Source of the DNA: RYN-133 sp963754285
Lineage (GTDB): Bacteria > Actinomycetota > Actinomycetes > Mycobacteriales > Jatrophihabitantaceae
Assembly (NCBI GenBank): GCA_963754285.1
Contig: CAVWFN010000007.1
Span: 186,001 to 250,000 of the forward strand
DNA length: 64,000 bases
Direction: 5' to 3'
Positions 8,490-17,463 of this stretch are shown here, piece by piece. Numbering within the stretch: the stretch's first letter is position 1; each line of letters starts with the position of its first letter. The notes beneath the pieces were generated by a model that saw only the letters and a list, made by a program, of their open reading frames with translations, made no database searches and was not told where the DNA came from. Position numbers and translations under genes: made by a program.

Positions 8490-11279
8490 TCAGGCCGATC
8501 CAGGCGGTCCTGCCGGACGCGAGGCGGCACGCCGCCTGCGCGGTCGGGCCCGCACAACGTCCCGCGCGGGCGCCGGCGCGTCGTCCGGCTCGGTGCTTTC
8601 GTCCGGCTCGGTGCTTTCGTCCGGCTCGGTGCCTTCGACCGGCTCGGTGCCTTCGACCGGCTCGGTGCTTTCGGCCGGCCCGGCGACCTCGGCCGGTTCG
8701 GCAGCCTCGGCCGGCTGCGCGGAGTCGTCGCCGTTCGTGGCACGACTCGCCTCCGCGGCGAGCTGGTCGACGTCGATCTCGTTGCCCGCGAGCAACGCGG
8801 TCACGGCGTCGAGCTGCAGTTCGGCCGCCGACCCGTCCGAATCGTCGTCCGGGTGGGCGGCGCGGTGGATCGCGCTCATGGCCGCGAGTGCCTTCGTGCG
8901 CTGCTCGGTGCTGACCGGCGGCACTTCCTCGGCAGGCTCGGCACGCTTGCCACCGCGCTTGCGGCGCGAGGTCGACTTCTTGGGCTCGTCGTCCTCGGCA
9001 GGTGCCGTGCCCGACTTCTCGACCGGCTCCGGGTGCACGATGATGCCGCGCCCGTGGCAGACCTCGCAGGTCTCGCTGAAAGCCTCGATCAGGCCCTCGC
9101 CGACCCGCTTGCGTGTCATCTGGACGAGTCCGAGCGAGGTCACCTCGGCGACCTGATGCTTCGTGCGGTCGCGGCTGAGGCACTCGGTCAGGCGCCGCAG
9201 CACGAGTTCGCGGTTCGACTCGAGCACCATGTCGATGAAGTCGATGACGACGATGCCGCCGACGTCACGCAGGCGCAGCTGCCGCACGATCTCTTCGGCG
9301 GCTTCGAGGTTGTTGCGGGTGACGGTCTGCTCGAGGTTGCCGCCCGACCCGACGAACTTGCCCGTGTTCACGTCGATCACGGTCATCGCCTCGGTGCGGT
9401 CGATGACCAGCGAGCCGCCGGAGGGCAGCCACACCTTGCGGTCGAGGGCCTTCATGAGCTGGTCGTCGACACGCAGGTCGTGGAACAGGTCGCTGTCACC
9501 GGTGTGCTTCGACACCCGCGCCGCGAGGTCGGGGGCGACGCCCTCGACGTACTCGTTGACCGTGTTCCAGGCATCGTTGCCCTGGACGACGAGCTTCTTG
9601 AAGTCTTCGTTGAACACGTCGCGCACAACGCGGATGGCAAGGTCCGGCTCGCCGTGCACGAGCGTCGGTGCCGAGGACGTCTTGGCAGCCTTCTTCTCGA
9701 TCGACTGCCATTCGGCCTGCAGCCGCGACACGTCGCGGGTCAGGTCTTCTTCGCTGGCCCCCTCGGCGGCTGTGCGCACGATGACCCCGGCGTCCTCAGG
9801 GACGATCTTCTTCAGGATCGCCTTGAGCCGGTGCCGTTCGGTGTCGGGCAGGCGCCGGCTGATGCCGGTCATCGCACCGCCCGGGACGTAGACGAGGAAG
9901 CGGCCCGGCAGCGACACCTGGCTGGTCAACCGGGCACCCTTGTGCCCGATCGGGTCCTTGGTGACCTGGACGAGAACCGAGTCACCGCTCTTGAGCGCCT
10001 GCTCGATCGCGCGCGACTTGCCCTCCAGCCCCGCTGCATCCCAGTTGACCTCGCCGGCGTAGAGCACACCGTTGCGGCCCTTCCCTATGTCGATGAACGC
10101 GGCCTCCATCGAGGGCAGCACGTTCTGCACCCGTCCGAGGTAGACGTTGCCGACGTAGGACGTGGCGCTGGCCCGCGTGACGTAATGCTCGACCAGCACG
10201 TCGTCCTCGAGCACGGCGATCTGGGTACGGTCGCCGGTCTGGCGAAGCGCCATCACCCGGTCGACGGCTTCGCGACGCGCCAGGAACTCCGACTCGGACA
10301 GGATCGGCGGGCGCCGGCGATTGGTCTCGCGACCGTCGCGCCGCCGCTGGCGGCGCGCCTCGAGCCGGGTCGAGCCCTTGACGCCCTTGACTCCGTCATC
10401 GTTGGCGTCGCGACCCGACTCGCGGACCTCCCGGACGTGGGTGACCGTGTTCGGCGGGTCGTCGTTGCCGTTGTCACCGTCGCCGGAGCCTGACCGCCGC
10501 CGGCGGCGCCGCCGCCGGGTGTTCTTCGAACCGCCGTCGTCGTCTGTGGCGTCGGAATCCGAGATGTCCGCGTCAGAATCCGCGCCCGTGTCGTCGGCGG
10601 CATCCTGCCCGCTCTCGGACTTCTTGTTCTGCTGCTTCTTGGTCGGCTGCTTGCTCGCCGACTGCTTCTTGGCCGCCTGCTTCTTCGCCGGCTGCTTCTT
10701 GGCGGGGGCCTGATCCTGGGCCGGCTGCTCGCTGTCGTCGGACGACTCGTCCGACTCGCCGGTCTCGCCGGCAGCGTTACCGTCCTGCTTGGCTCCCCCA
10801 CCACCTCGGCCGCGACGGCCGCGGCGGCGCCGGCGCCGGGCGGCACCGGCTTCTTCGATGGCGGCCTCGCGGACGTCCTCGGGCTCGGCGGTGAGGTCTT
10901 CGGCGTCTTCGGCGACGGTCACGTCCGGGCCGGTCGGTGACTCGGCCGGCAGCGGCGCCTGGAACAGCACCGCCGGCGCCGAGGCTCCCGAATCGGTCTG
11001 CTCGGCGGCGACCGTCTCGACGCCCGCGACGGCGGCGACGGCGTTCTGCGTGGGGTCCTGGCCCTGAGCACCGTGCGCCGTCCGCACGCGCTCGGCGAGG
11101 TCGGCGTCCAGGGCGGACGAGGCGGTTTTGGGCCCTGCGCCGAGGTCGTTGATGAGGGCGACGAGGGCCTTGCTGGTGGCGCCGAGTTCCTTGGCCAGCG
11201 CCGACACGCGGATCCGCTTGGGCGGCGCCGTGTCAGTCGTGCTCTCGTGCTGTTCGGTTGAATTGTCGTTGTCGAGCAT
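8490..11279 (-). CDS. rne: Ribonuclease E/G family endoribonuclease
   Basis: About 929 residues. The N-terminus has an IF2-N-like helical motif (RVSALAKELGATSKALVALINDLG, about 22-45), common in actinobacterial RNase E. Then come acidic, Lys/Ala-rich and Arg-rich disordered tracts, an S1 domain (NVYLGRVQNVLPSMEAAFIDIG), the RNase E catalytic core with VIDRTEAMTVIDVNTG and the DFIDM segment, and the zinc-link CEVCHGRG. The C-terminal tail contains tandem acidic hexapeptides. It cleaves single-stranded RNA in mRNA turnover and rRNA/tRNA processing. The start MLDNDNSTEQ was chosen because upstream in-frame residues look non-coding. Confidence 0.93.
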   Translation of the reverse strand: MLDNDNSTEQHESTTDTAPPKRIRVSALAKELGATSKALVALINDLGAGPKTASSALDADLAERVRTAHGAQGQDPTQNAVAAVAGVETVAAEQTDSGASAPAVLFQAPLPAESPTGPDVTVAEDAEDLTAEPEDVREAAIEEAGAARRRRRRGRRGRGGGGAKQDGNAAGETGESDESSDDSEQPAQDQAPAKKQPAKKQAAKKQSASKQPTKKQQNKKSESGQDAADDTGADSDADISDSDATDDDGGSKNTRRRRRRRRSGSGDGDNGNDDPPNTVTHVREVRESGRDANDDGVKGVKGSTRLEARRQRRRDGRETNRRRPPILSESEFLARREAVDRVMALRQTGDRTQIAVLEDDVLVEHYVTRASATSYVGNVYLGRVQNVLPSMEAAFIDIGKGRNGVLYAGEVNWDAAGLEGKSRAIEQALKSGDSVLVQVTKDPIGHKGARLTSQVSLPGRFLVYVPGGAMTGISRRLPDTERHRLKAILKKIVPEDAGVIVRTAAEGASEEDLTRDVSRLQAEWQSIEKKAAKTSSAPTLVHGEPDLAIRVVRDVFNEDFKKLVVQGNDAWNTVNEYVEGVAPDLAARVSKHTGDSDLFHDLRVDDQLMKALDRKVWLPSGGSLVIDRTEAMTVIDVNTGKFVGSGGNLEQTVTRNNLEAAEEIVRQLRLRDVGGIVVIDFIDMVLESNRELVLRRLTECLSRDRTKHQVAEVTSLGLVQMTRKRVGEGLIEAFSETCEVCHGRGIIVHPEPVEKSGTAPAEDDEPKKSTSRRKRGGKRAEPAEEVPPVSTEQRTKALAAMSAIHRAAHPDDDSDGSAAELQLDAVTALLAGNEIDVDQLAAEASRATNGDDSAQPAEAAEPAEVAGPAESTEPVEGTEPVEGTEPDESTEPDESTEPDDAPAPARDVVRARPRRRRAASRPAGPPGSA
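8581..8706. repeat. 18-bp tandem repeat at the 3' end of rne
   Basis: Seven consecutive 18-base units, starting TCGTCCGGCTCGGTGCTT, diverge progressively toward 8706. They encode acidic hexapeptides of the type STEPDE or GTEPVE in the disordered C-terminal tail. The length is a multiple of three, so copy-number changes would keep the frame. Confidence 0.85.
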
Positions 11280-11482
11280 CTGCTCGCGTTCTCCGTTCTG
11301 ACCTCCGGGCGCGCTTCGTCGGTAACGAGACGCGACCGCACGGAGGCGGTTGTGGCGGGTACGCACTGGTCTGGCTGGTCTGCCGGCTCAGCAGCGTTCC
11401 GCGAAGTCTTCATCGAGACGGTGAGCTGATGGCTTCAACTCTCCGACCCGGGTGGGGTCGTACGTGTACTCACGACGAGCGT

Positions 11483-12226
11483 TCACATCCGCGTGCGGTC
11501 CGGAGCCAGCGGGTCGCTGACCGTCCCTCGCTCGTCGAGCGGTCCCTGCGCCACGCGCACCGAAACAGCCGGTGCGTCGGGGGCGAGACCGGCGACGATC
11601 CGCAACGCGGCGAGAATGTCGTCGGGTCGTACGGCGGGGGTCACCTGCCGGACAACCACGTCCAGTATCGCACGCCCACCGCTCGCAAGCGTGGGACGCA
11701 CCTTGGCGCTGACCAGGGCGTGGCGAACGTCGACGGTGCGCCGGCCGTCCTTGGTGACCCGCTCGACGGTGAGTTCGGTGTGAGCGAGGGCCGCGAGGAC
11801 GGCGTCGTGCAAGGCATCCGGGTCCACGCCGGGCAGTTCTATGCGCCAGTGCGCCGCCTGGATGCGCTCGGCCAGCGATCCGGGGCCGGCCGGGACGATC
11901 TCGAGCACGTCCAGCCCGTCCGGCAGCGCCGCGTCCAGCGCGAGGCGCACCTGCTCCGGGTCGGTCTCGCGGGCGAGCCCGATCTCGAGGAACTCCGCCT
12001 CGCTGGCCACCCCGGTCGGGGACGCGCCGACGTAGCTGATCTTCGGGTGCGGGCTGAACCCGGCCGAGTACGCCATCGGGATCTCGGCGCGGCGCAGTGC
12101 CCGCTCGAACGCGCGGGCGAAGTCGCGGTGCGAGGTGAACCGCAACCGGCCGCGCTTGGCATAGCGGATCCGCAGCCGCTGCACGACGGGAGGCGGCGGC
12201 GGTCCGGACGGGGTGCGGCGGGGCAT
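11483..12226 (-). CDS. TIGR03936-type radical-SAM-associated protein (DUF2344)
   Basis: A 247-residue protein recognised from its N-terminal segment (RLRIRYAKRGRLRFTSHRDFARAFERALRRA) and the MAYSAGFSPHPKISY motif of the DUF2344/TIGR03936 family. The molecular role is not established. Family members are encoded beside, or fused to, the TIGR03960 radical SAM protein; here that gene ends 13 bases upstream. The conserved position next to rne suggests an RNA- or translation-related job, but this is inference. The 203 bases between this gene and the rne start show nothing recognisable. Confidence 0.88.
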   Translation of the reverse strand: MPRRTPSGPPPPPVVQRLRIRYAKRGRLRFTSHRDFARAFERALRRAEIPMAYSAGFSPHPKISYVGASPTGVASEAEFLEIGLARETDPEQVRLALDAALPDGLDVLEIVPAGPGSLAERIQAAHWRIELPGVDPDALHDAVLAALAHTELTVERVTKDGRRTVDVRHALVSAKVRPTLASGGRAILDVVVRQVTPAVRPDDILAALRIVAGLAPDAPAVSVRVAQGPLDERGTVSDPLAPDRTRM

Positions 12227-12239
12227 CGACTGCAGCGGC

Positions 12240-14147
12240 TCAGCGCGGGACGAGCGGCAGCAGCGACCGGCCGGTCGGCCCGACCTGGATGTCGGTGCCG
12301 AGGTTGGAGCAGACGCCGCAGTCGAAGCACGGAGTCCAGCGGCAGTCGTCCTGCTCGAACTCGCCGGTTGCGTCCTGCCAGTCGTCCCAGAGCCATTGCT
12401 TGTCGAGGCCGGAATCGAGGTGGTCCCACGGGAGCACCTCGTCGGCGTCGCGCTCTCGGGTGGTGAACCAGGCGACGTCGATGCCGACCTGCTTCGCCGC
12501 CGACATCCACCGCTCGAAGCTGAAGTGTTCCGACCATCCGTCGAAGCGGCCGCCGGAGCGCCACACGGCTTCGATCACGGCGCCGACGCGGCGGTCGCCG
12601 CGTGAGAGCAGTCCTTCGATCAGGGACGGCTCCCCGTCGTGGTAGCGCATGCCGACGTTGCGGCCGAGCGAACGGTTCGAGTTGATAGCGGCCCGCAGCT
12701 TGCGCAGCCGCTCGTCGATCGTCGCGGGATCGCACTGCGCGGCCCACTGGAACGGCGTGTGCGGCTTGGGCACGAACCCGCCGATCGACACGGTGCAGCG
12801 AATGTCCTTGTGGCCCGCGGCTTCGCGCCCGGCGCGGATCACGTCGTGGGCCATCTCGGCGATCTCGAGGACGTCCTCGTCGGTCTCGGTCGGCAGCCCG
12901 CACATGAAGTACAACTTCACCTGCCGCCAGCCCTGTGCGTACGCGGCCGAGACCGTGCGGATCAGGTCGTCCTTGCTCACCATCTTGTTGATGACGCGGC
13001 GCAGCCGCTCCGACCCGCCCTCGGGCGCGAAGGTGAGGCCCGATCGGCGCCCGTTGCGTGAGAACTCGTTGGCGAGATCGATGTTGAACGCGTCGACGCG
13101 CGTCGACGGCAGCGACAGGCTGACCTTGTCGTCTTCGTAACGGTCGGCGAGCTGCTTGGCCATCGGGCCGATCTCGGAGTGGTCGGCCGACGAGAGCGAC
13201 AGCAGTCCGACCTCTTCGAACCCGGTCGCGCGCAAACCCTGGTCGACCATCGCACCGATCGAGTCGATCGACCGCTCGCGCACCGGTCGGGTGATCATGC
13301 CGGCCTGGCAGAACCGGCAGCCGCGGGTGCAGCCTCGGAAGATCTCGACCGACATGCGTTCGTGCACGGTTTCGGCGAGCGGGACGAGCGGCGTCTTGGG
13401 GTACGGCCACTCGTCGAGGTTCATCACCGTGTGCTTGGTGACGCGCTCGGGCACGCCGTCGCGGTTCGGCGTGATCGCGTCGATGCGCGCATCGACGCGG
13501 TAGCTGACGTCGTAGAACTTGGGGACGTAGATGCCGCCGGTCGCCGCCAGCCGCAGCAGCACTTCGTCACGACCGCCCGGGCGTCCCGCGGTGATCCAGT
13601 CGCGGACGATGTCGGAGATCGTGCCGACGGCCTGCTCGCCGTCGCCGAGCACGGCCGCGTCGATGAAGTCGGCGATCGGCTCGGGGTTGAACGCGGCATG
13701 GCCACCGGCGATGACCAGCGGATGGTCGGTGCGGTCGGCGGCGTGCAGCGGGATGCCGGCGAGGTCGAGCGCCGTGAGCAGGTTCGTGTACCCGAGTTCG
13801 GTCGCGAACGAGACGCCGAGCAGATCGAACGCCGCGACCGGACGGTGCGCGTCGACGGTGAACTGGCCGATGCCGTGCTCGCGCATCAGCGCCTCGAGGT
13901 CGGGCCAGACGGCGTAAGTGCGCTCGGCGAGGGTGTCGGCACGCTCGTTGAGCACTTCGTAGAGGATCTGCACGCCCTGGTTCGGCAGGCCGACCTCGTA
14001 CGCGTCGGGGTACATCAGCGCCCAGTGGACGACGACCTCGTCCCAGTCTTTGACCTGGGCGTTGAGTTCGCCGCCGACGTACTGGATCGGCTTGCTGACC
14101 TTGGGCAGCAGCGATTCCAGGGCTGGGAACAGCGAGGCGGGCGACAC
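12240..14147 (-). CDS. TIGR03960-type B12-binding radical SAM protein
   Basis: About 635 residues. An N-terminal cobalamin-binding-like region is followed by a radical SAM domain whose cluster motif is CTRGCRFC (the CxxxCxxC pattern), then the QAGMITRPVRERS segment. Near the C-terminus, CFDCGVC may bind another metal. The reaction is unknown; genetic linkage to the DUF2344 protein and rne is widespread in actinobacteria. The GTG start preceding SPASLFPALESLL was chosen because upstream residues look non-coding and the family begins with this segment plus KPIQYVGGE. Confidence 0.9.
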   Translation of the reverse strand: MSPASLFPALESLLPKVSKPIQYVGGELNAQVKDWDEVVVHWALMYPDAYEVGLPNQGVQILYEVLNERADTLAERTYAVWPDLEALMREHGIGQFTVDAHRPVAAFDLLGVSFATELGYTNLLTALDLAGIPLHAADRTDHPLVIAGGHAAFNPEPIADFIDAAVLGDGEQAVGTISDIVRDWITAGRPGGRDEVLLRLAATGGIYVPKFYDVSYRVDARIDAITPNRDGVPERVTKHTVMNLDEWPYPKTPLVPLAETVHERMSVEIFRGCTRGCRFCQAGMITRPVRERSIDSIGAMVDQGLRATGFEEVGLLSLSSADHSEIGPMAKQLADRYEDDKVSLSLPSTRVDAFNIDLANEFSRNGRRSGLTFAPEGGSERLRRVINKMVSKDDLIRTVSAAYAQGWRQVKLYFMCGLPTETDEDVLEIAEMAHDVIRAGREAAGHKDIRCTVSIGGFVPKPHTPFQWAAQCDPATIDERLRKLRAAINSNRSLGRNVGMRYHDGEPSLIEGLLSRGDRRVGAVIEAVWRSGGRFDGWSEHFSFERWMSAAKQVGIDVAWFTTRERDADEVLPWDHLDSGLDKQWLWDDWQDATGEFEQDDCRWTPCFDCGVCSNLGTDIQVGPTGRSLLPLVPR

Positions 14148-14188
14148 GTCGCACCAGCTTACGGGCTCAACGCCGCTACGGGGTCGGG

Positions 14189-15196
14189 TCACCGGAACAG
14201 AGCGCTGTACGCATTGAGCGCAGGTTGGCCGCCGAGGTGCGCGTAAAGCACGTTGGAACCCGCGTCGATGTCGCCGCTGGTGACGAGATCGATGAGTCCG
14301 GCCATCGACTTTCCTTCGTAGACGGTGTCGATGATCATCCCCTCGAGCCGGCCGGTGAGCCGGATGGCGTCGAGGGTCGAGTCGACCGGGATGCCGTAAT
14401 AGTCGCCGGCCCATCCTTCGAGAACGGTGATCTCGTCGTCGCGCAGTTCGCGTCCGAGTTCGATGAGTGCGGCGGTGTTGCGCGCGATCTTTTCGACCTG
14501 GGCGCGGGTCTCGTCCAGCTTGGCTGAGGCATCGATGCCGATGACACGACGGGGACGGTCCTGCCCGGCGAACCCGGCGATCATCCCGGCGTGTGTCGAG
14601 CCGGTGACGCTGCAGACGATGATCGTGTCGAAGAAGACGCCGAGCTCGCGTTCTTGCTGCTGCACCTCGTCGGCCCAGTTGGCGAAGCCCAGTCCGCCGA
14701 GACGATGGTCCGACGCGCCGGCCGGGATGGCGTAAGGCGTTCCGCCCTGGTCGCGGACGCCGTCGAGCGCTTGCTCCCAGCTGGTCTTGAAGCCGATGCC
14801 GAAGCCGGCGTCGACGAGCTGTACCTGCGCGCCCATGATCCGCGACAACAAGATGTTGCCGACGCGGTCGTTGACAGAGTCGGGCCAGTTCACCCAGCTC
14901 TCCTGGACGAGGACGGCCTGCAATCCCAGCTTCGCGGCGACGGCCGCCACCTGGCGGGTGTGGTTCGACTGCACGCCGCCGATCGACACCAGGTGCGTCG
15001 CGCCCTGGGCCAACGCGTCCGGGACGAGGTACTCGAGCTTGCGGGTCTTGTTGCCCCCGTAGGCCAGACCCGAGTTGCAGTCCTCTCGCTTGGCCCAGAT
15101 CGTGGCGCCCCCGAGGTGACGGCTCAGGCGCTCCAGTTGGTGGACCGGGCTCGGGCCGAACAGGAGTGGGTAACGCGGGAAATCGGCCAGGGACAC
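14189..15196 (-). CDS. acdS: 1-aminocyclopropane-1-carboxylate (ACC) deaminase
   Basis: A 335-residue PLP enzyme of fold type II that converts ACC, the plant ethylene precursor, to 2-oxobutyrate and ammonia. The PLP lysine is K50 in GGNKTRKLEYL. The family signatures KREDCNSGLAYGGNK, VSIGGVQSNHTRQVA and VCSVTGSTHAGM are present. The glutamate of VYEGKS and the leucine of YAHLGG are those found in true ACC deaminases rather than in the related D-cysteine desulfhydrases. It starts with GTG, is divergent from an EamA exporter, and ends 41 bases before the TIGR03960 gene. It suggests a plant-associated or soil lifestyle. Confidence 0.85.
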   Translation of the reverse strand: MSLADFPRYPLLFGPSPVHQLERLSRHLGGATIWAKREDCNSGLAYGGNKTRKLEYLVPDALAQGATHLVSIGGVQSNHTRQVAAVAAKLGLQAVLVQESWVNWPDSVNDRVGNILLSRIMGAQVQLVDAGFGIGFKTSWEQALDGVRDQGGTPYAIPAGASDHRLGGLGFANWADEVQQQERELGVFFDTIIVCSVTGSTHAGMIAGFAGQDRPRRVIGIDASAKLDETRAQVEKIARNTAALIELGRELRDDEITVLEGWAGDYYGIPVDSTLDAIRLTGRLEGMIIDTVYEGKSMAGLIDLVTSGDIDAGSNVLYAHLGGQPALNAYSALFR

Positions 15197-15241
15197 GCCG
15201 CGATCGTAAATGCTCTCGGGGCGCTCTGACAGGATCTGCGG

Positions 15242-16117
15242 GTGCGTCCCGTCCCGCCGCAGGTTCTCGTGCTCGGCGGTATCGCGTCGGTGCAGTTCGG
15301 CGCGGCGATCGCCAACAAGCTGTTCTCGCAGGCCGGGCCGGGCGGGGTGGTGCTGTTGCGCCTCGCGCTCGCTGCAGTGGTGATGATGATCGCGGTGCGC
15401 CCGGCGATCCGCGGCCGCACCCGCGCCGACTACCTCGCGGTGCTCGGCTACGGCCTGATCCTCGGGTTCATGAACTGGAGCTTCTACGAGGCCATCGATC
15501 GGCTGCCGCTCGGCGTGGCGGTCACGATCGAGTTCACCGGACCGCTGGCGGTCGCGATCGGCGGCTCGAGACGAGCGCTGGACGGGTTGTGGGTGCTGCT
15601 CGCGGGCGGCGGAGTGGTGCTGCTCGCCCTGCGCGGCGACAGTCACGACGTGACCGCGGTGGGTGTGGTTCTGGCACTCACCGCCGGTGCCCTGTGGGCG
15701 TGCTACATCCTGGTTTCGCAGCGCGTGGGCAAGACCTGGGCGCAGGTGGACGGGCTGGCGCTCGCGCTGTGCATCGGCACGATCGTCGTGATTCCGGTCG
15801 GTGTGATCGAGGGCGGCTCGGCCCTGCTGCGTCCGTCACTGCTCGCCGGCGGTGCGGCGATCGCGATCTTGTCGTCGATCCTGCCGTACTCGTTCGAGCT
15901 GATCGCGTTGCGCCGGCTGCGGGCAGCGACGTTCGGGCTGCTGATGAGCCTCGAACCGGCGGTGGCTGCGCTTGCCGGAATGCTGCTGCTCGGGCAGTCA
16001 CCGCGGCTCGTCACCGCGATCGCGATCGTCATGGTCGTCATCGCAAGCGTCGGCACGACGCTCAGCTCGCGCACCCCGGTTCGGCCTGAACCGGAGGTTC
16101 CGGTCGCGCCCAGATGA
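15242..16117 (+). CDS. EamA family (RhtA-like) metabolite exporter
   Basis: A 291-residue protein with about ten hydrophobic segments in two EamA repeats (about 10-135 and 150-280), similar to RhtA-type threonine/homoserine exporters, with the conserved GPLAVAI and ILSSILPYSFELIALRR segments. The start is GTG. It is divergent from the ACC deaminase gene and ends 3 bases from the convergent rodA stop. The substrate is unknown; an amino acid or related metabolite is likely from the family. Confidence 0.85.
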   Translation: MRPVPPQVLVLGGIASVQFGAAIANKLFSQAGPGGVVLLRLALAAVVMMIAVRPAIRGRTRADYLAVLGYGLILGFMNWSFYEAIDRLPLGVAVTIEFTGPLAVAIGGSRRALDGLWVLLAGGGVVLLALRGDSHDVTAVGVVLALTAGALWACYILVSQRVGKTWAQVDGLALALCIGTIVVIPVGVIEGGSALLRPSLLAGGAAIAILSSILPYSFELIALRRLRAATFGLLMSLEPAVAALAGMLLLGQSPRLVTAIAIVMVVIASVGTTLSSRTPVRPEPEVPVAPR

Positions 16118-16120
16118 TCG

Positions 16121-17305
16121 TCAGGCGGTCAGGTTGCGACGCCGCACGGCCTGCAGCACGCCGATCGCCAGCCCTTGGGCGAACATCGACGACCCGCCGT
16201 AGGACACGAACGGCAACGGCAAGCCGGTGACCGGCATCAGGCCGAGGTTCATGCCGATGTTCTGGAACACCTGGAAGGCGAACCAGCACACGATCCCGAC
16301 GGCGACGAGTTGGCCCGTGCGATCGGCCGTACGGGCGATGACCAGCCCTCGCCAGCACAGCAGCGCGAACAGCAGGATGAGCACGATGCCGCCGACGAGC
16401 CCGAACTCCTCGCCCATCACCGAGAACACGAAGTCGGTGCGCTGCTCGGGCACGTAGCCGCCGTTGGTCTGCGGTCCGTTGAACAGACCCGTCCCGAACC
16501 AGCCGCCGTTCGCGATCGCGATGTGCGCCTGATTGATGTTGTAGGCAGCACCCTGCGGATCGTGCTGCGGGTCGAGGAACGCACCGAAGCGGGCGAGTTG
16601 GTATTCGGCGAGCAGACCCATCTTCACGACGAGGATCGCCCCGAAAATCCCGAACGCCAGCAGGCCGAGCGTCCACCGGGCCCGCACACCGGCCGCGATC
16701 AGAACGCCGAACGCGGCGACGCCGAGCACCATCGCCGACCCGAGGTCGGGCTGCAGCATGATCAACACCAGCGGCACGGCGACGAGACCGAGTGCGAGCA
16801 GCACGTCCGTCGTCGTCGGTGGCAGGTCACCACGGTCGCGGCCGCGCTGCGCGAACAGCACCGCCATCCCGATGATCAGGCCCAGCTTCATGAACTCCGA
16901 CGGTTGGATCTCGAAACCGCCGCCGAGCCGGATCCACGCGTGTGCGCCGTTGATCGTCACGCCGGCGACCAGGACGAGCAGCAGCCCGAACACGCCGGCG
17001 AGGTAGACGAACGGCCCCGTGCGCCGCAGCATGCGTGCGTTGATCCGCGACGCGCCGAACATGAATCCCGCCGCGAGCACCAGGTTGATCAAGTGGCGGT
17101 ACAGGTAGCCGTTCGGGTTGTTGCCGGCGGCGCGTTCGACGTCGCGGGTCGCGGCCCACACCAGCACCGCCCCGATCAATCCGAGGGCGAGTGCCACAGC
17201 GTTGAGCGTCCAGTCGTAGCGGGCCCGCCGCGTCTGATCGGGCTCTGCCAGTGGCGACGGCAGGTCGAAGGGTGCGCGCGGATCGCGAGCCAGCAGCTGC
17301 GTCAT
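16121..17305 (-). CDS. rodA: Rod-shape peptidoglycan polymerase RodA (SEDS family)
   Basis: A 394-residue SEDS glycosyltransferase with about ten transmembrane helices, which polymerises lipid II for side-wall growth with the class B PBP encoded by mrdA. Typical segments include GAHAWIRLGGGFEIQPSEFMKLG, LIMLQPDLGSAMV, QTDFVFSVMGEE-like RTDFVFSVMGEEFGL and the C-terminal LPFVSYGGSSM. The start MTQLLARDP overlaps the stop of the small ORF 17302-17463. It is the last gene of the mre operon. Confidence 0.94.
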   Translation of the reverse strand: MTQLLARDPRAPFDLPSPLAEPDQTRRARYDWTLNAVALALGLIGAVLVWAATRDVERAAGNNPNGYLYRHLINLVLAAGFMFGASRINARMLRRTGPFVYLAGVFGLLLVLVAGVTINGAHAWIRLGGGFEIQPSEFMKLGLIIGMAVLFAQRGRDRGDLPPTTTDVLLALGLVAVPLVLIMLQPDLGSAMVLGVAAFGVLIAAGVRARWTLGLLAFGIFGAILVVKMGLLAEYQLARFGAFLDPQHDPQGAAYNINQAHIAIANGGWFGTGLFNGPQTNGGYVPEQRTDFVFSVMGEEFGLVGGIVLILLFALLCWRGLVIARTADRTGQLVAVGIVCWFAFQVFQNIGMNLGLMPVTGLPLPFVSYGGSSMFAQGLAIGVLQAVRRRNLTA

Positions 17306-17463
17306 CGATCCGCTCCCGGACCGCTCGCATCGGCACCCCACCAAATCGCTTCGCAAAGAACACTCCGCGATTTGTCGGGGACCCCGCCGCTCGGGCCCGC
17401 TCCCGGCTCGAACCGCTCCTTCGTCGCGGACTGTGCCTCCTGGCTCTTCGCGCGAGCGCTCAT
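17302..17463 (-). CDS. Candidate 53-residue small protein between mrdA and rodA
   Basis: A small ORF exactly fills the 155 bases between mrdA and rodA. Its ATG overlaps the mrdA stop (ATGA), and its own TGA overlaps the rodA ATG (ATGA). The frame differs from rodA. The product is hydrophilic, with a lone SVLCEAIWWGADAS stretch and no transmembrane helix. The first half looks coding by third-position GC, the second half less so. It may be a genuine small protein, a translational-coupling leader for rodA, or remnant sequence. I do not recognise a family. Confidence 0.4.
   Translation of the reverse strand: MSARAKSQEAQSATKERFEPGAGPSGGVPDKSRSVLCEAIWWGADASGPGADR

Noticed and set aside
8581..8706. 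Possible CRISPR-like array
   Set aside because: The units are contiguous 18-base repeats without spacers and lie in frame in the rne coding sequence.
8106..10493. 795-residue plus-strand ORF opposite rplU and rne
   Set aside because: Composition is Arg/Val/Asp-rich shadow sequence in GC-rich DNA. The minus strand encodes recognisable L21 and RNase E over the same bases.
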